Assembly (NCBI GenBank): GCA_029582165.1
Contig: CM055883.1
Location: 17,578,501-17,642,500 of the forward strand
Direction of reading: 5' to 3'
DNA from: Portulaca oleracea
Lineage: Eukaryota > Streptophyta > Magnoliopsida > Caryophyllales > Portulacaceae
Length of the DNA stretch: 64,000 nucleotides
Shown here one piece after another: positions 21,515 through 34,895 of the stretch. The notes beneath the pieces are model-generated. The model was not told the origin of the DNA, did no database searches, and was given only the letters and a program-made list of their open reading frames with translations. How positions within the stretch are numbered: the stretch's first letter is position 1; each line of letters begins with the position of its first letter. A program made the translations under genes and the position numbers.

Positions 21515-24199
21515 TCAGTTCTTCTTCCTCTTTTTCTCATGATTCTCAAAGAGGTTCATGAATGTCATGGGACACTCTTCCGGTAGCCTAATCATCCGCC
21601 TAGGATATCCGGGTAGCATTTCCTTTGGCTTTCTCCACCAGCGTTTCCTTCTTCTCTTCCAACACCTCCTACCCTTGCGTAGAAACGAATCTTGCTCCCT
21701 CAAGAACTTAGTAGGCCATGAGGATATAGAAGTAGAAAGTAACTTCAATTTGGTGTTTGGTGGTTTACCGGGCCTAGGACCTTTGAAGATCAACTCGTTG
21801 ACTTTGTTGCATTCAACATAGGTTTTGCTCAAAGAAATCTCCTTCCTCCATGGAATGATCTTCAGAGGATGATCATAGTAAATGTCCTCAAATTCGCTTA
21901 GATTTGGATGCGAAATCCTTAAATGTTTGATTTCTCCTCAATCATTGGGCTCAACTTCGAGTAAATAAGACTCCTTTCGGGGTTCATCCAAGATGTCTAC
22001 CACCCCATTGGCCTTAAAATGAGATTCTTTGTGGGATTTCATTCTTGAAGGGTCAATGTCAAAATCAATACTATCTCTACCCACATGAAGAGACAAACGG
22101 CCTCTTTTCACATCTATAATAGCTCCTACGGTAGCCAAGAAGGGTCGACCAAGAATAATAGGATTTCTCCAATCTTCATCCATCTCCAAAATAACGAAGT
22201 CACAAGGGATTAGGAAACTTCCCACTTGAACCGGGATGTCTTCTAATATTCCCAAGGGCCTTCTAACACTCCGGTCCGCAAGTTGCAAATTAATAGTTGT
22301 CGGGGTCAAGTCATCAAGGTTCAACTTCTTACATATAGAGTGTGGCATGACACTCACACTTGCCCCCAGGTCACATAATGCATTATCAATCTTCATATCA
22401 CCAATTAAGCATGGAATAGAGAAACTACTGGGGTCGGCTAGTTTCTCGGGACACTTGCTTCCCATAATGGCGTTGCAACTAACCGTAAGATGAACGGCCG
22501 ACGACTCCTTGATTCTTCTCTTGTTCGTCAAAAGGTCCTTGAGATGTTTCTTGAATGAAGGGACCTCCGACATGGCATTTAGAAACGGTATATTAACTTG
22601 GAGCTTCTTCATCATCAATAAACTTGGAGAATTTATCATCATTCTTTTGTTGAACTAATCTTCCAGGAAATGGAACTGGAGGTCTATATGAAACGGGTTT
22701 CTCCATTGGATTTACATGAATATCCTCCCTCAAGACTTCCTTTCCTTCCTCTCGTCTTTTCTCTCTCTCTACCATCTCTTCCAACTTCTCTTTTTCTTCA
22801 TCCTCGACCTCATTAACCACAACATCATTCTCCTTTTCTTCAATCCTAGCCTGCTCAACTTCTAAGTCCTCCTCTTCATTGCTATCCACCTCAACTCCCT
22901 CATTCTCTCCCAAAGGTCTCTCCTCCTCCACATTCTCCTCCACTACTATAGGTTCTTCAATTTTTCTTCCACTCCTTAGGGTAATGGCTTCAACTTGCTC
23001 CCCTTGGATGAGTTGAGGTTGAATGCGTTGAGAATAATATACTTGTTGAGCAACTTGGGTCATTTGGGTTTCAAGGTCTCTAAGGCGAGCATCCTCTCTT
23101 TCTTGATTAGCCACAATTTGTGGCAACAACTTTTCAATCATAGAATCTTGGGATGGTTGAGAAAATTGGGGTTGCGAGGTGGGTTGAGGTGAAAACTCTT
23201 CTTGAAAATATGTGCGATGGTCATAAACTTGAGAAACAGGATCAAAAGTAGAATTGGCAAATGTAGTATAACCAGGATCATAATCCTCATAAGAATGGGA
23301 AAAAAGTTGGTTGGAATAAACGGCATTCACATGTTCTACTTGACGATACTCCACACATCGATGCTCGAGACGTGGAGCGGAAATGGATGCAAAGGCTTGC
23401 ATACCTCGGGCTAAGTTCAACTGTTTGGAATCTTCATCATTCACAATCTTCTTTTGTAAATCTAAGACGGTAGCCATTAGAAGCTTGATAGTGGGGTAGT
23501 GTTCCAAACAATCATACCCATTTCCTGAATTTTGCCGCCTCCCCAACTAGGCACATTCTGAGATAGCTCATGAAGAAAAATATTAGCTTCCTCCACAGTC
23601 TTCTTTAGGAACATCCGTCCGGACGCATTATCAATAGATTCTCTAAGAGGACCACGGAGCCCATGATAGAAATGTTGAAGCAACATCCAATCCGGTAAAT
23701 TATGATGAGGGCATTATCGTTGAAGACTCTTAAGCCTCCCCCAAGCGTCGAAAAGACTCTCTCCCGGCCCTTGCTTGAAACTTAAAATTTCAGCTCGAAC
23801 TTGGTGTGTCTCCTCCGCCGGAAAGAAACGGTGAAGAAAATCTCCTTTGAGTGCCTCCCATGAAGAATAAAAACCAGGTGGACATGTTTGTAGCCATATC
23901 TTTGCTTTCCCCCCAAGAGTGAGAAGAAAGAATTTCAACTTCAAAAATTCTGATGATATCTTTGGAATGTGCATAAAGCTGATCCGATCTTCGAATTTAT
24001 CAATATGAGCAATTGGACTTCCAGCAGCATCGTCCCCATGAAACGGGTTTCTTTCGAAGACTTCAAGTAAGTGCGGCTTAAACTCGAACACAACATCAGG
24101 TGGTAATGGTGCTAACGTGATAGGATTGCCTCCCGTACCCAATGATGGAACGGCATATGATAGAAGGGTACGGGGTGAACCAACTTGAGCTTTACCCAT
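21515..24199 (-). pseudogene. Gag-protease ORF of A (about 890 codons when intact), broken
   Basis: Starts MGKAQVGSPRTLLSYAVPSL at 24199. The gag domain (24199-23560) has FERNPFHGDDAAGSPIAHI, LKLKFFLLTL, WEALKGDFLHRFFP and GESLFDAWGRLK. A variable acidic region follows (about 22980-22740), then YRPPVPFPGRL, and an aspartic protease (about 22480-22030) with active site CDLGASVSVMP and IILGRPFLATVGA. Defects: stop near 23714, frameshifts near 23540 and 22610, and a TGG-to-TGA stop at 21938. The segment that encodes the CX2C part of the zinc knuckle in B is missing here. The frame then ends at 21515 without entering RT. Confidence 0.85.
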
Positions 24200-24327
24200 T
24201 AGAACGCGAAGACTCCTACAAGAAATGAAGAAGCATCAAATTCATTTGGATTAACACATTCTGATTTCTAGCGTGAAACCAAACTCAAATAACCAAAAAC
24301 CCAGCAACTAAAACTAGAGGCGCTGGC

Positions 24328-24345
24328 TCCCCAGCAACGGCGCTA
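24328..24345 (-). promoter_or_regulatory. Primer-binding site of A (Athila type)
   Basis: The minus strand reads TAGCGCCGTTGCTGGGGA five bases after the LTR end. B has TGGCGCCGTTGCCGGGGA at the same place, the usual Athila/Tat form, so A carries two substitutions. Confidence 0.85.
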
Positions 24346-24350
24346 TTTTG

Positions 24351-25985
24351 TGTAACGTGGTTTGTAAGACCTCGGTTTTGTCGTTCTTTCTCAGGGAGCT
24401 GGCGGCCTTGGTCAAAGGAACTAGGTCAATGGTCGGGTCGAGATTGCTAAGGTAAGGATATCGGTTTAAAAAGGGTCAGAACGCTAGAAACAAGACTACG
24501 GTCGGTCAAGGAATGAAAAATGGGCTTCGGAGGTTTTTCGGGATGCAAACTGGGATGAGGAAATGGGTTTTGCAACAAGGGAATAACAAGAAGGGAGAAT
24601 CAAGTGGTAATTCCGTTAGAAAATACCCACCGGGCTTCCTCTTCCAAGGATAGTCCGGATTAACTTCCCCAAAGTCCATCGGCAGACCCGGGGGGTTAAT
24701 GACACGGAATTTCCTAGTTAGTTTCTATTCGCTTTCGCGAACTAGAATACTAACTATCCCAATTCCTACCTTGCAACACAAGTGTTGGATGTATTCGGGA
24801 TGCTTTCGCACCCAAATACATCCCACTTGAGGGAAGGATAGGAGTGGGAAATTCATTTCCCAACTAATAACTCACTAATATTGCTAACCCAAACCTAATC
24901 ACCCATTCACACCCTTAATTACCCCCTAACCCATAGGGTTTCTAGCCACTAATCATGATAAAAACTAAGCTAACAACATCCAAACCAAACCTAAAACATG
25001 ATTTCTAACATCAAACATCCATAAATAAGAAAGAACAATGAAATAGCAAGTAGAGCAATTAAGAACAAGCAAAGTAATTAGCAAGGTAATTAATAAAAGA
25101 GTTAAGGGAAGAGAATACTTATCAAAATGATGTAGATGAACAAGAGAAAGAAATAAAAGATGATCTAACAATCTTTCAATTGTTTGAATCCCCAAACCTT
25201 CAATAACAACACAAATCTCCAAAACCCTAGATTAATCTTTCACTTATCGCCCTCTAAAATCCACTAATACGAAGCTGAAATAATGTCTAGGTCTCACCCC
25301 TAGATAGGTCGAGTCTCCCTCTTCGAACCCCCCCCCCCCCCGAAAATCGCAGCAAAAGAGCTATTTAAACACCCCAAAACATTTGGCCAAAACGTAGAGT
25401 TTAAACGCCGAAGAAACAGAGATCAGCCCGCCACCCACCCCGTCGCGGGCGCGACCAGCGAACTTTCACGGGCGATTTTTCTCATTCGAGGCGTCGTGGC
25501 TACGGTGTCCAAAGACCGTGGGTACGGTCTTTCTCGGACAACCTGACCCCCAGCACATGCCCATCGTGGCTACGGTGGCCATGGCCGTGGTCACGGTCAT
25601 GCTGGGCTTCCATTGCACTTTGGGCGTAGCGGGTGCTACGCCATTCGTGGCGGGGGCTGCGCTTCGGCTTCCCTTCCCTTTGTTCTTCCTTCTTTCCGAA
25701 GCATGTAACGCTCGATCCGAAGGTCGTAGCATGCGTTACTTCACTAATTGGCACCAAAGGTCGGGAATGTGGTCCCGGGTCGACTCCATCTCGGTTTCTG
25801 GTCCAGCTCGGCTCGGGAAATCACCAAGAAAGCTATAAAAAGGGCCGTTTTGCTACTTTTTCGGCGAAAACTCCAAAATCTACAAAATAATCAAAAACAC
25901 GTTAAAAGCTATGAAATTGAGCCACGAAACGAGTTAAAAGCCTAAGGATTTAAGCGGTATTTAGATACAAAATTGGGTCTAAACA
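24351..25985 (-). mobile_element. A 5' LTR (1635 bp)
   Basis: Minus-strand start TGTTTAGACCC at 25985, end ...CCACGTTACA at 24351, next to the PBS. The TATA position is ctatttaaac near 25361-25370. U3 palindromes lie at 25442-25660. Flanked on the outside by atagt, the second copy of the target duplication. Confidence 0.9.
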
Positions 25986-26829
25986 ATAGTGAAATAGCAA
26001 GCAAGAATAATTAAACAAGCATGAAGGTAATTAGCAAAGTAATTAACAAAAGAGTTAAGGGAAAAGAATACTTATCAAAGTGTTGCAGTTGAACAAGAGA
26101 AAACAATAAAAGATGATCCAACAATCTTTCAATTGTTTGAATCCCCAAACCTTCAAATATCACAAACCCTAGAATAAATCTCTCACTAATGTCTCTCTAA
26201 AATCTACTAATTTCAAAGTTGGAAATTGTCTAAGTCTATCTAGAGTCCAATCCAATCGAATAAGATCCCCCCACAAATCGCAGCAAAGGAGCTATTTATA
26301 CAAGGGATAAAAATCCCCCAAAACGCAGTGCAAAAGGCCCGACAAAACGCGCAGCAACAGGGGGGGTCGCGGGCGCGACAAGCGAAGAATCCCAGGCGAT
26401 TTCTCTCTTCGAGAGACCGTAGCTGCGGTCCAGCTCACCGTAGGTACGGTCCTGTTCGGCCCAGCTGTGGTAGCGGGCGCTACCCCAATCGTGGCGGGGG
26501 CTACCCTCCACCTTCCTTCCCTTTGTTTCTTCCTTCTTTCCAAAGCATGTAACACCCGATCCGAGGGTTGCAGCGGGTGTTACCTCACTAATTGACACCA
26601 AAGGTAGGGAAAGTGGTCCTGGGTCAACTCCGCCTCGGCTTTCGGTCCGGCTCAGCTCGAGAAATCACCAAAGATGCTCTAAAATAGCCCTTTTTGCTAC
26701 ACTTTGAGTAAAAACTCTAAAACCTACAAAATAACCAAAAACGTATTAAAAGTTATAAAATTAAACCACAAAACGAGTTAAAAGCTTAACAATTAAGGCG
26801 CTATTTAGACACAAAATTGGGTCTAAACA
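25986..26829 (-). mobile_element. B 3' LTR, proximal part
   Basis: It continues B's LTR from gaaatagcaagcaag after A's target duplication (25986-25990) up to gggtctaaaca at 26829. It carries a minus-strand TATA box (TATAAATAG, 26291-26300) and palindromes GTCGCGGGCGCGAC (26366-26379), gaccgtagctgcggtc (26415-26430), caccgtaggtacggtc (26436-26451) and gtagcgggcgctac (26470-26483). Confidence 0.85.
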
Positions 26830-28863
26830 TCCCCTCCCCCCCACACTTAAACTTTTGCTCGTCCCGAGCAAAGCAAAACCAAACAAATAAGAAAACTAAA
26901 CACTGACTCCTTTGTAGTGGGAGGAAACGAGTGCATTTAGCGTATGCACCAAGCCCTTTGAACCCCCCGGCAGCCCGGGTGGACGAGATGGACTCGTGAG
27001 GGTTTGTAGCGGCTGTACCCACAAAAGCGAAAGAAAAAGGAGAGAGGGAAAGTGAAACCAAAACCGAAGAAAACAAAAGGAAAGAGAAACAAAAGCTTCG
27101 ATTCAAAGGATCATGCAACCTTAATTAAGAAAACGTTATTAAGCCTCCAAAAGGAACCATTATGAGCATCTCACAAGCATCCATCTCAAATAAAAGTCAA
27201 TCTTAAAGATTTTCGACCCCTACACCTCATGCCAAGCAAAACCCCATGTGCAATTGTGCAAGAGGGTTCTAATCGAACCCAAAAGACTCCAAAGACTTAT
27301 GCCGAAGCTCAAAAACAACGAAACAAACAAGGAAAGAGCTGCCCTTCCTTGCTTTTGGTCGCCCTTGGCTTGGTGAGGGCCGTAGGTGATGCAAGGATAG
27401 ACCCCACACTTTAAGAAGCACAAACTTTTCTTTTCTTTTTGGTTGGTTTCACCAATGAAATTGCTTTTCCTTTTTAAAGGTTGGTATTAGCCTTACTTTG
27501 AGGAATTAGACGGCCCAAATATGGGGTTTACCCTCCCAATACAGTCTTTTCCATTCACCTCTCCGTCGCAAAGCCATATAGGAGGAGGTTTAAGGGGTAT
27601 CCGTGTCGTACCACTGATACCGGGCCCGTGTAGGTTGGCTAAGTGTATATTGGTTTATGTCATTCAGCGACACGCCCCACTTAATCCGATTATTGTAGCT
27701 TTGCTTTCTTTTTCTTTCTTTTTGACTTTGCTTTTGCTTTTGCTTTTGCTAAACAGGAAAAAGAACGAGCAAGCTCAGACACAAACCCCTAGAATCTCCT
27801 GGTCTCAATCGGAACGTGAAAGGAATCGGGATCTCACTAAACACTCAAAGAAGGGAATCTAAGAAGGTAAGTCATGACTAGTACCCGAGACAGGGTCGAA
27901 AATGCTCAGACCGGTTACTTTTAAAGAAGATTAAGAATGACTTCTCAATTTCGACAACAAGATCCAAGAAACAAAGCAAAACAAAGCGAAAATGAAAACT
28001 GAAAGAAAACTTTCAAGGTTTTCACTCCCTTTTTTCTCCTTTTTCACACAAAAATTTTCAAATTTTAGCCAAAAACTAGGAAAACAAAAACTAAAAATCT
28101 ACGTTATCTACCCTTGAAACAGAATATCCCCCCCCCCCCCACACACACACTTAAAACGCCACAATGTCCTCAATGTGATAAGGTGTCACAAGAAAAGGGT
28201 AGAGAACCTACAAAAATAAACAAACAAGAACAACTAGCATATAAAAGTGGTGGCGACCCGAGCCCACACGGCTCCAACAGCAATGTAATCCCAATACAGA
28301 CACTCAAAGGGGCTCGCCACCCAAAAAGAAAAACAAGCATGCAGCATGGATCAAGATATATACAATCAAAGAGTGCGGAAAGAGGTTACCTCGAAGTCTT
28401 CAGTTAAAGAACAGAACCAATCCGCGATCCAGGAAAACATCACACTTGAGGTTAGGAATAAACAAGAAAAACATAATGAGTGTGAATGTTCGCATGCATA
28501 AAAGAAAAAGAACAAAAACAGAAAAATAAACAAGACACTAGAGACTAAGAACTAAAGAAAAGACAAACTATTCACAAAATGTAGATTGACACTAACTAAC
28601 CTCAACCCTGAATCTCACTAGTTTGAGGCAGGAATTGACGGTGAAACAACTCTCATAACTGGCCTAACCAATGATGAAGCAATGAATGCGAAACAAATCA
28701 AACCAAGGGGACAACGAACTCAACAAAACCAACTAACTAGCACACTTCCCCCAACTTCCCCATAAAGCAACCCCCCCCCCCCCCACACACACACACTTAT
28801 CTAACACTAACAGTGTAAATAAAATCAATGAAAAGAGTAAAGTGGGAGTGGGACACTTACAAA
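26830..28863 (-). other. B polypurine tract and 3' non-coding region
   Basis: The purine tract (plus strand tcccctccccccccacactt, 26830-26849) precedes the LTR. Further tracts of the same kind with long C and CA runs lie at about 28126-28155 and 28770-28800. The module shared with A and C is at 27508-27650. No coding frame. Confidence 0.7.
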
Positions 28864-30368
28864 TTATTGCTCGGATCCTTCCGGTGGAGGATATGGGTGA
28901 TAGGGAAAGTAAGTGAGATAATGGTTGTTTATGTACTCTGGCGGTGTCGGGGGATTGTTTGCGATGGAGTAGTGATAATACCCCCAGTCACGCCAATACT
29001 GATTTTGTTATTGAAAGTACCCCTCGTGCCTTTGAAGTGTGAATTGCTGGGCACATATCAGATCTTGTTGGGTCTCCAACAAGTTGTTTGACGCTGGAAT
29101 ATCGTTCGTTGCTCTCGAAGGTCAACTCTCAATTGTTCAAATTGAGAGTTGAGATGCTCAAATGAAGCTTCCCATGGATGACTTTGACTTCCACTAGCTT
29201 CACCGTGGCCGGCATACTCCTCTTCTTCATCCTCATTTTCTTCTTCTTCCCCTTCTTCGTCATTGTCCTCCTCTTCCTCCTCACCACTGGATACGTCCGG
29301 ACCACCAACCTTGCGGTCACTAGGAACCTGACCACAAGACCAGTTGTGTTTCTTAGTGATATCCAACCATTGCTCGGCATGGTCCGGATCCAAGAGGATC
29401 TTCGAGTTGTTGTCGTGTCCATGGCAATAGATCGTGGCAGTTGGGTGCTTGGTGAGGATGTTCATTTTCTGCAACAGCACCTTGTCAATAGGATCCGAAA
29501 ACTAATGTGGAGTCCACTTCTTCAAATATTTCCCGAAACCCTCTTGAACTAGGAAGTGGCAAATAATGTGCCCCATCCCGATAGTAGTGGGTCGGGATTC
29601 CATGCTAATCTCCCGTAAACAGTGTAGAATGCAAGATCCGGTGTTGACCCGTTTACCCCTTATGGCGTTGTAGATCATAAAAAGGTCGTCCTTCCGAACA
29701 TTGGGGCATCCGTCATCTCTCCCAAACACTGAACTAGTCACGATTCTATGGAAGATTCAAACAACTGGATTGCAAAAATCACGCCCCTTAGAGTTGCGGG
29801 GGCAATGATACCGTGGATATTCGCCTCTCATGCCAAGATTCATCCTCCTCCTAAAAGTTAAGTCTTTCATTGCCTTCTGCTCATCAAAATTTGCACATCG
29901 CTCATAAAGTCACCCATCCTCGGGCAACCCCAACCGTTGGCAAAAACGCTTCAAGGTGCATGTCTTGTCTTTGTTGGCAACCCGGTACTCAAAATGCGTA
30001 TTCTTCTTGCCATCATCGTGAACCTTTAAGGAGCTTAAAAATTCGAGGATGGGTTGGTCCACTATCGATTCGTCAATCATGATGAATACCTCCCAACCAA
30101 GGACACCAATGAGATAATCGAAGCTCGACTTACAATGGATGGCTTCGATCGTCACCGCATCATAAATATCCGGTGCACATATCTTCCCTGCTTGTAGCGC
30201 TTCATACCGTCGTTTATGCTCTTCATCTCGGAAAGTCACATTTGCATCTGGTTTACATCGAATTAGTGTGGTCGTTTGCGCTCGGTAACGATCCTTTGTG
30301 GATGAGGATGGTCCCGGTTGTAATGAAAGAGCTTCCTCGACTCGTGAACGCTTGCTCCTTCCACTCAT
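28864..30368 (-). pseudogene. Athila-type third ORF in B, broken
   Basis: Starts MSGRSKRSRVEEALSLQPG at 30368 and ends with the same GSEQ stop at 28864. It is the same length as the copy in A (1505 bp, one base short of 502 codons). It keeps FDYLIGVLGWEVFIMIDES, KRFCQRLGLPEDG, RRMNLGMRGEYPRYHCP (lost behind a stop in A), TIGMGHIICHFLVQEGFGK and the acidic stretch. Defects differ from A: stops near 29908, 29743 and 29500, and a one-base deletion near 29090. Different lesions in A and B imply that the parent copy was intact. Confidence 0.8.
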
Positions 30369-32276
30369 GATGAACAAAAGCAAGACTTGGCAAGAATTTT
30401 GCAAATAACAGTACCTAAATTCAAAGGTAAACCAAAAACAATCGACACAAGCAACAAGCACGTGAGTTTGAAAAGCTTATGCACAAGTTACACAAAGGAT
30501 TACCTCAGATCGGAGCACTTTGAACGTGTATTCACCAAGGAGCTTTTGCTTGTCAAAATGAACCAAAATTCACAGCCAACATAAAAAGAATACACAAACA
30601 GCACAGAGACAGCTTACTAACACAGTGTACTCTATGGGTAAGGGTGTAAATTGACAAGAACTCTAGAAAAATTCAGTGTGTGTGTTTTCAACAAATGAAA
30701 AGCAACAGTTAATCGCATAAGCACTGCACAAGGGCCTAGCATTCAAGTTCAAGCACACAGTGAGGCAGAATTATGCGTAAAAAATTGACAAAACCAAACC
30801 CAACTCAACAAAACATGACAAACGAACCAAGATCAGGTGAGAAAGGAAAGAATTTCGCACAACCAATCTCACAAAGCATCAATACAAAGTCATGGCATCC
30901 AACTCAACAACACAGTGAAGTGAACTTGTGTATACATTGACAAAACCTAATCCTAACTCAGTAGAGCATGATGAACGGACCAAACGCAAGAGAAAGTGAG
31001 AGGGATTTGCACAATTAACACAAGAGGTACCTCACTTAGTTGTGTAGAACAAGGACTTGAACCAAGTCGCACGCTAGGGCAGATTCTGGGCAAAAGCTTG
31101 AGTCCCAGCAGCAAATTTTCGCAATGATTGAGAGGAATTAGGGTTTGGGATTCGAATTTGGAGGAGGAGAGGGAATCGAATTGAGATTGAGAGGAAAGGA
31201 ATGGTGTGGGTGAGAGCTTGTAGCAGTCGCGTAGGCCTGCTAGAGAGAGAGGGTGACGAAGGATTGAGGAAAGAAATGAGTGAAGTGAGGACAAAAACCG
31301 GGATTTTAGGCAGAAAATACTTCGCTGACAGCATCAGGTCGCGGCCGCTACGCGTGCTGGCCAACTAGGAGTTGCTGGCGTTGCTCGTATCATCGCAGGT
31401 GCGGTCTTCCTTCACCATAGCAGCGGTGAGCTCCTGGACGATGCGCTGATATTGTTGTCGCTTGTGTAGCGGGTGCTACACTAAGGGTAGCGCCTGCTAC
31501 TCCTGTTGCCAACTCCAACTTTCAATCAAAATCCAACTCCTAAAAATTATCATACTTCAACACTCAATTTTTTTCATACTTCCTCACATTCAATCTAAAA
31601 TTTTCCAACTCTCCAACTCTCTCAACACTGATATATTTTCAAAACTTCACTTACTCACACATTCTTCCTTCATTCCAACTTTAATTTTCTTATTTTTCAA
31701 CTCCAACTTTTTCTATTTTTTACCTCATTTTTCCTCTCCTTTTTTTTCTCTTTTTTTCTTTTGAACCTAAAACTAATACCTCAAATTACAAAGAAAGAAA
31801 TAAAGAAAAACTAAAAGACAAGAAAAAATAGAAAAAGCTAAAGAAAGCTAAAAAGAAAAATTAAAGAAAAGAAAAAGGAATAAAATTAGAAAAATGCAAA
31901 AAACTAAAAAATTGAAATAAGAAACTCAAAAATTATGGGGTGCCTCCCATAGAGCGCTTGTTTTAGGTCCCTAGCTTGACCTAAATACTTACTTGATTCT
32001 TGGAATCCTCGGGACACAAACCAAAAACATCATCAACCTTTTCCACCAATTCTTCTTCCTCTTTTTCCCATGATTCTCAAAGAGGTTCATGGATGTCATA
32101 GGACACTCTTCCGGTGGTCTAATCATCCGAATAGGATATCCGGGTAGCATTTTCTATGGCTTCCTCCACCAACATTTTCCTACTTCTCTTCCAACACTTC
32201 CTAACCTTGCGTAGAAACGAAGCTCACTTCCTCAAGAACTTAGTAGGCCATGAGGATATAGAAGTAGAAAGTAACT
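30369..32276 (-). other. Spacer of B between gag-protease and ORF3, with GC palindromes
   Basis: The counterpart of the A spacer, with no RT or integrase sequence. At about 31335-31502 lie degenerate versions of the palindromes (gtcgcggccgctac, catcgcaggtgcggtc, caccatagcagcggtg, gtagcgggtgctac, gtagcgcctgctac). A CT-rich leader-like stretch follows on the minus strand. Confidence 0.65.
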
Positions 32277-34767
32277 TCAACTTGATGTTTGGTGGTTTAT
32301 CGGGCCTAGGACCTTTGAAATCATCTCATTGACTTTGTTGCACTCAACATAGGTTTCACTCAAAGAAATCTCCTTCCTCCATGGAATGATCTTAAGAGGA
32401 TGATCATAGTAAATATCCTCAAATTCGTTTAGATTTGGATGCGAAACCCTTAGATATTTGATTTCTCCCCAATCATCGGGCTCAACTTCAAGAAAATAGG
32501 ACTCCTTTTGGGGTTCATCCAAGATGTCTACCACCGTATTGGCCTTGAAATGAGATTCTTTATGAGAATTCATTCGTAAAGGGTCAATGTCAAAATCAAT
32601 ACGATCTCTACCCACATGAAGAGACAAACGACCTCTTTTCACATCTATGGTAGCTCCTGCGGTAGCCAAGAAGGGTCGACCAAGAATAATAGGACTTCTC
32701 CAATCTTCATCCATCTCCAAAATAACGAAGTCACAAGGGATAAGGAAACTTCCAACTTGAACTGGGATGTCTTCTAATATTCCCAAGGGCTTCCTAACAC
32801 TTCGGTCCGCAAGTTGCAAATGGATAGTTTTAGGGGGCAAGTCATCAAGGTTCAACTTCTTACACATAGAGTGTGGCATGACACTCACACTTGCCCCCAA
32901 GTCACATAATGCATTATCAATCTTCATTTCACCGATTAAGCATGGAATAGATAAACTACCGGGATCGGCTAGTTTCTCGAGACACTTGCTTCCCATAATG
33001 GCATTGCAACTAACCGTGAGATGAACAGTCGATTACTCCTTTATTCTTCTCTTGTTTGTCAAAAGGTCCTTAAGATGTTTCTTGAATGAAGGGACCTCCG
33101 ACATGGCATCTAGAAATGGTATATTAACTTGGAGTTTCTTCATCATCAAAATAAACTTGGAGAATTTATCATCATTCTTTTGTTGAACCAATCTTCCAGG
33201 AAATGGAACTAGAGGTCTATATGAAACGGGTTTCTCCAATGGGTTTACATGAATATCCTCCCTCAAGACTTCCTTTCCTTTCTCTCGTCTTTTCTCCATC
33301 TCCACCCTTTCTTCCAACTTCTCTTTTTCTTCATGCTCGGCCTCATTAACCACAACATCATTCTCCTTTTCTTCAATCCTAGCCTGTTCAACTTCTAAGT
33401 CCTCCTCTTCATTACTATCCACCACAACTCCCTCATTCTTTCCCAAAGGTCTCTCCTCCTCCACATTCTCCTCCACTACCATAGGTTCTTCAATTTTTCT
33501 TCCAGTCCTTAAGGTAATGGCTTCAACTTGCTCCCCTTAGATTGGTTGAGGTTGAATGGGTTGAGAAAAGTATACTTGTTGAGCAACTTGGGTCATTTGG
33601 GTTTCAAGGTCTCTAAGGCGATCACCCTCACTTTCTTGATTAGCAACAATTTGTTGCAACAACTTGTCAATCATAGAATCTTGGGATGGTTGAGAAAATT
33701 GTGGTTGTGGGGTGGGTTGATGTGAAAACTCTTCTTGAAAATGTGCATGATGGTCATAAAATTGAGAAACAGGATCAAATATAGGATTGGCAAATGTAGT
33801 GTAACCAAGACCATCACCTTCATAAGAATGGGAACAAAGTTGGTTGGAATAAATGGCATTCACATGTTCTACTTGACGATACTCCAGACATTGATGCTCG
33901 AGATGTGAACCAAAACACAACTTACAAATATGCACAATGGGAATAGGTGTGGATGCAAAGGTTTGCATACCTCGGGCTAAGTTCAACTGGTTGGAAACTT
34001 CATCATTCACCATCTTATTTTGCGAATCAAGGACAGTGGCCATTAGAAGCTTGATAGTGGGGTTATGTTCCAAAGAATCATCCCCATTTCCTAAATTTTG
34101 GCCGCCTCCCCAAACTAGGCACATTCTGAGATAGCTCATGAAGAAAAATATTGGCTTTCTCCGCAGTCTTCTTTAGGAACATCCCTTCGGACGCATTATC
34201 AATAGATTCTCTAAGAGGACCACGGAGCCCATGAAAGAAATGTTGAAGTGACATCCAATCTGGTAAATTATGATGAGGGCACTGTCGTTGAAGAATCTTA
34301 AATCTCCCCCAAACGTCGAAAAGACTCTCTCCTGGCCCTTGCTTGAAACTCAAAATTTCTGCTCGATGTCGGTGGGTCTCCTCTGCCGGAAAGAGACGGT
34401 GAAGAAAATCTCCTTTGAGTGCCTCCCATGAAGAATAAAAACCAGGTGGACATGTTTGTAGCCATATCTTTGCTTTCCTCGCAAGAGTGAGAGGAAAGAA
34501 TTTCAACTTCAAATATTCTGATGATATCCTTGGAATGTGTATAAAGCTAATCCGGTCTTCAAATTTATCAATATGAGCAATGGGACTTCCAGCAGCATCG
34601 TCCCCATGAAACGGGTTTCTTTCAAAGACTTCAAGTAAGTGCGGTTTAAACTCGAACAAAGCATCAGGTGGTAATGGTGGTAATGTGATAGGACTGCCTC
34701 CCGTACCCAATGATGGAACGGCATATGATAGAAGGGTACGAGGTGAACCAACTTGAGCTTTACCCAT
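32277..34767 (-). pseudogene. Gag-protease ORF of B, broken
   Basis: Starts MGKAQVGSPRTLLSYAVPSL at 34767. The gag domain to about 34090 is uninterrupted. A frameshift near 34090 follows, then a region with a zinc-knuckle-like CKLCFGSHLEHQC (about 33910-33873) and a Gln-rich segment. Stops occur near 33538 and 33030. The aspartic protease (32996 to about 32560) has CDLGASVSVMP and IILGRPFLATAGA. The tail WGEIKYLRVSHPNLNEFEDI is intact here but cut by a stop in A. No RT follows. Confidence 0.85.
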
Positions 34768-34895
34768 TAGAACGCGAAGACTCCTACAAGAAATGAAGAA
34801 GCATCAAATTCATTTGGATTAACACAAACTGATTTCTAGCGTGAAAGTAAACTCAAATAACCAAAAACCAAGAAACTAAAACTAGGGGCGTTGGC

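Larger units (their letters stand above)
14615..25985 (-). mobile_element. Athila-like element A, complete, non-autonomous, 11.4 kb
   Basis: Bounded by TGTAACG... (14615) and ...GTCTAAACA (25985), that is TG...CA on the minus strand, with target duplication ataat (14610-14614) versus atagt (25986-25990). Order on the minus strand: 5' LTR (24351-25985), PBS, gag-protease ORF (24199-21515), spacer with GC palindromes (20760-20950), third ORF (19798-18294), 2-kb non-coding 3' region, purine tract, 3' LTR (14615-16256). There is no room and no sequence for RT, RNase H or integrase. It must have been moved in trans. Confidence 0.9.
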
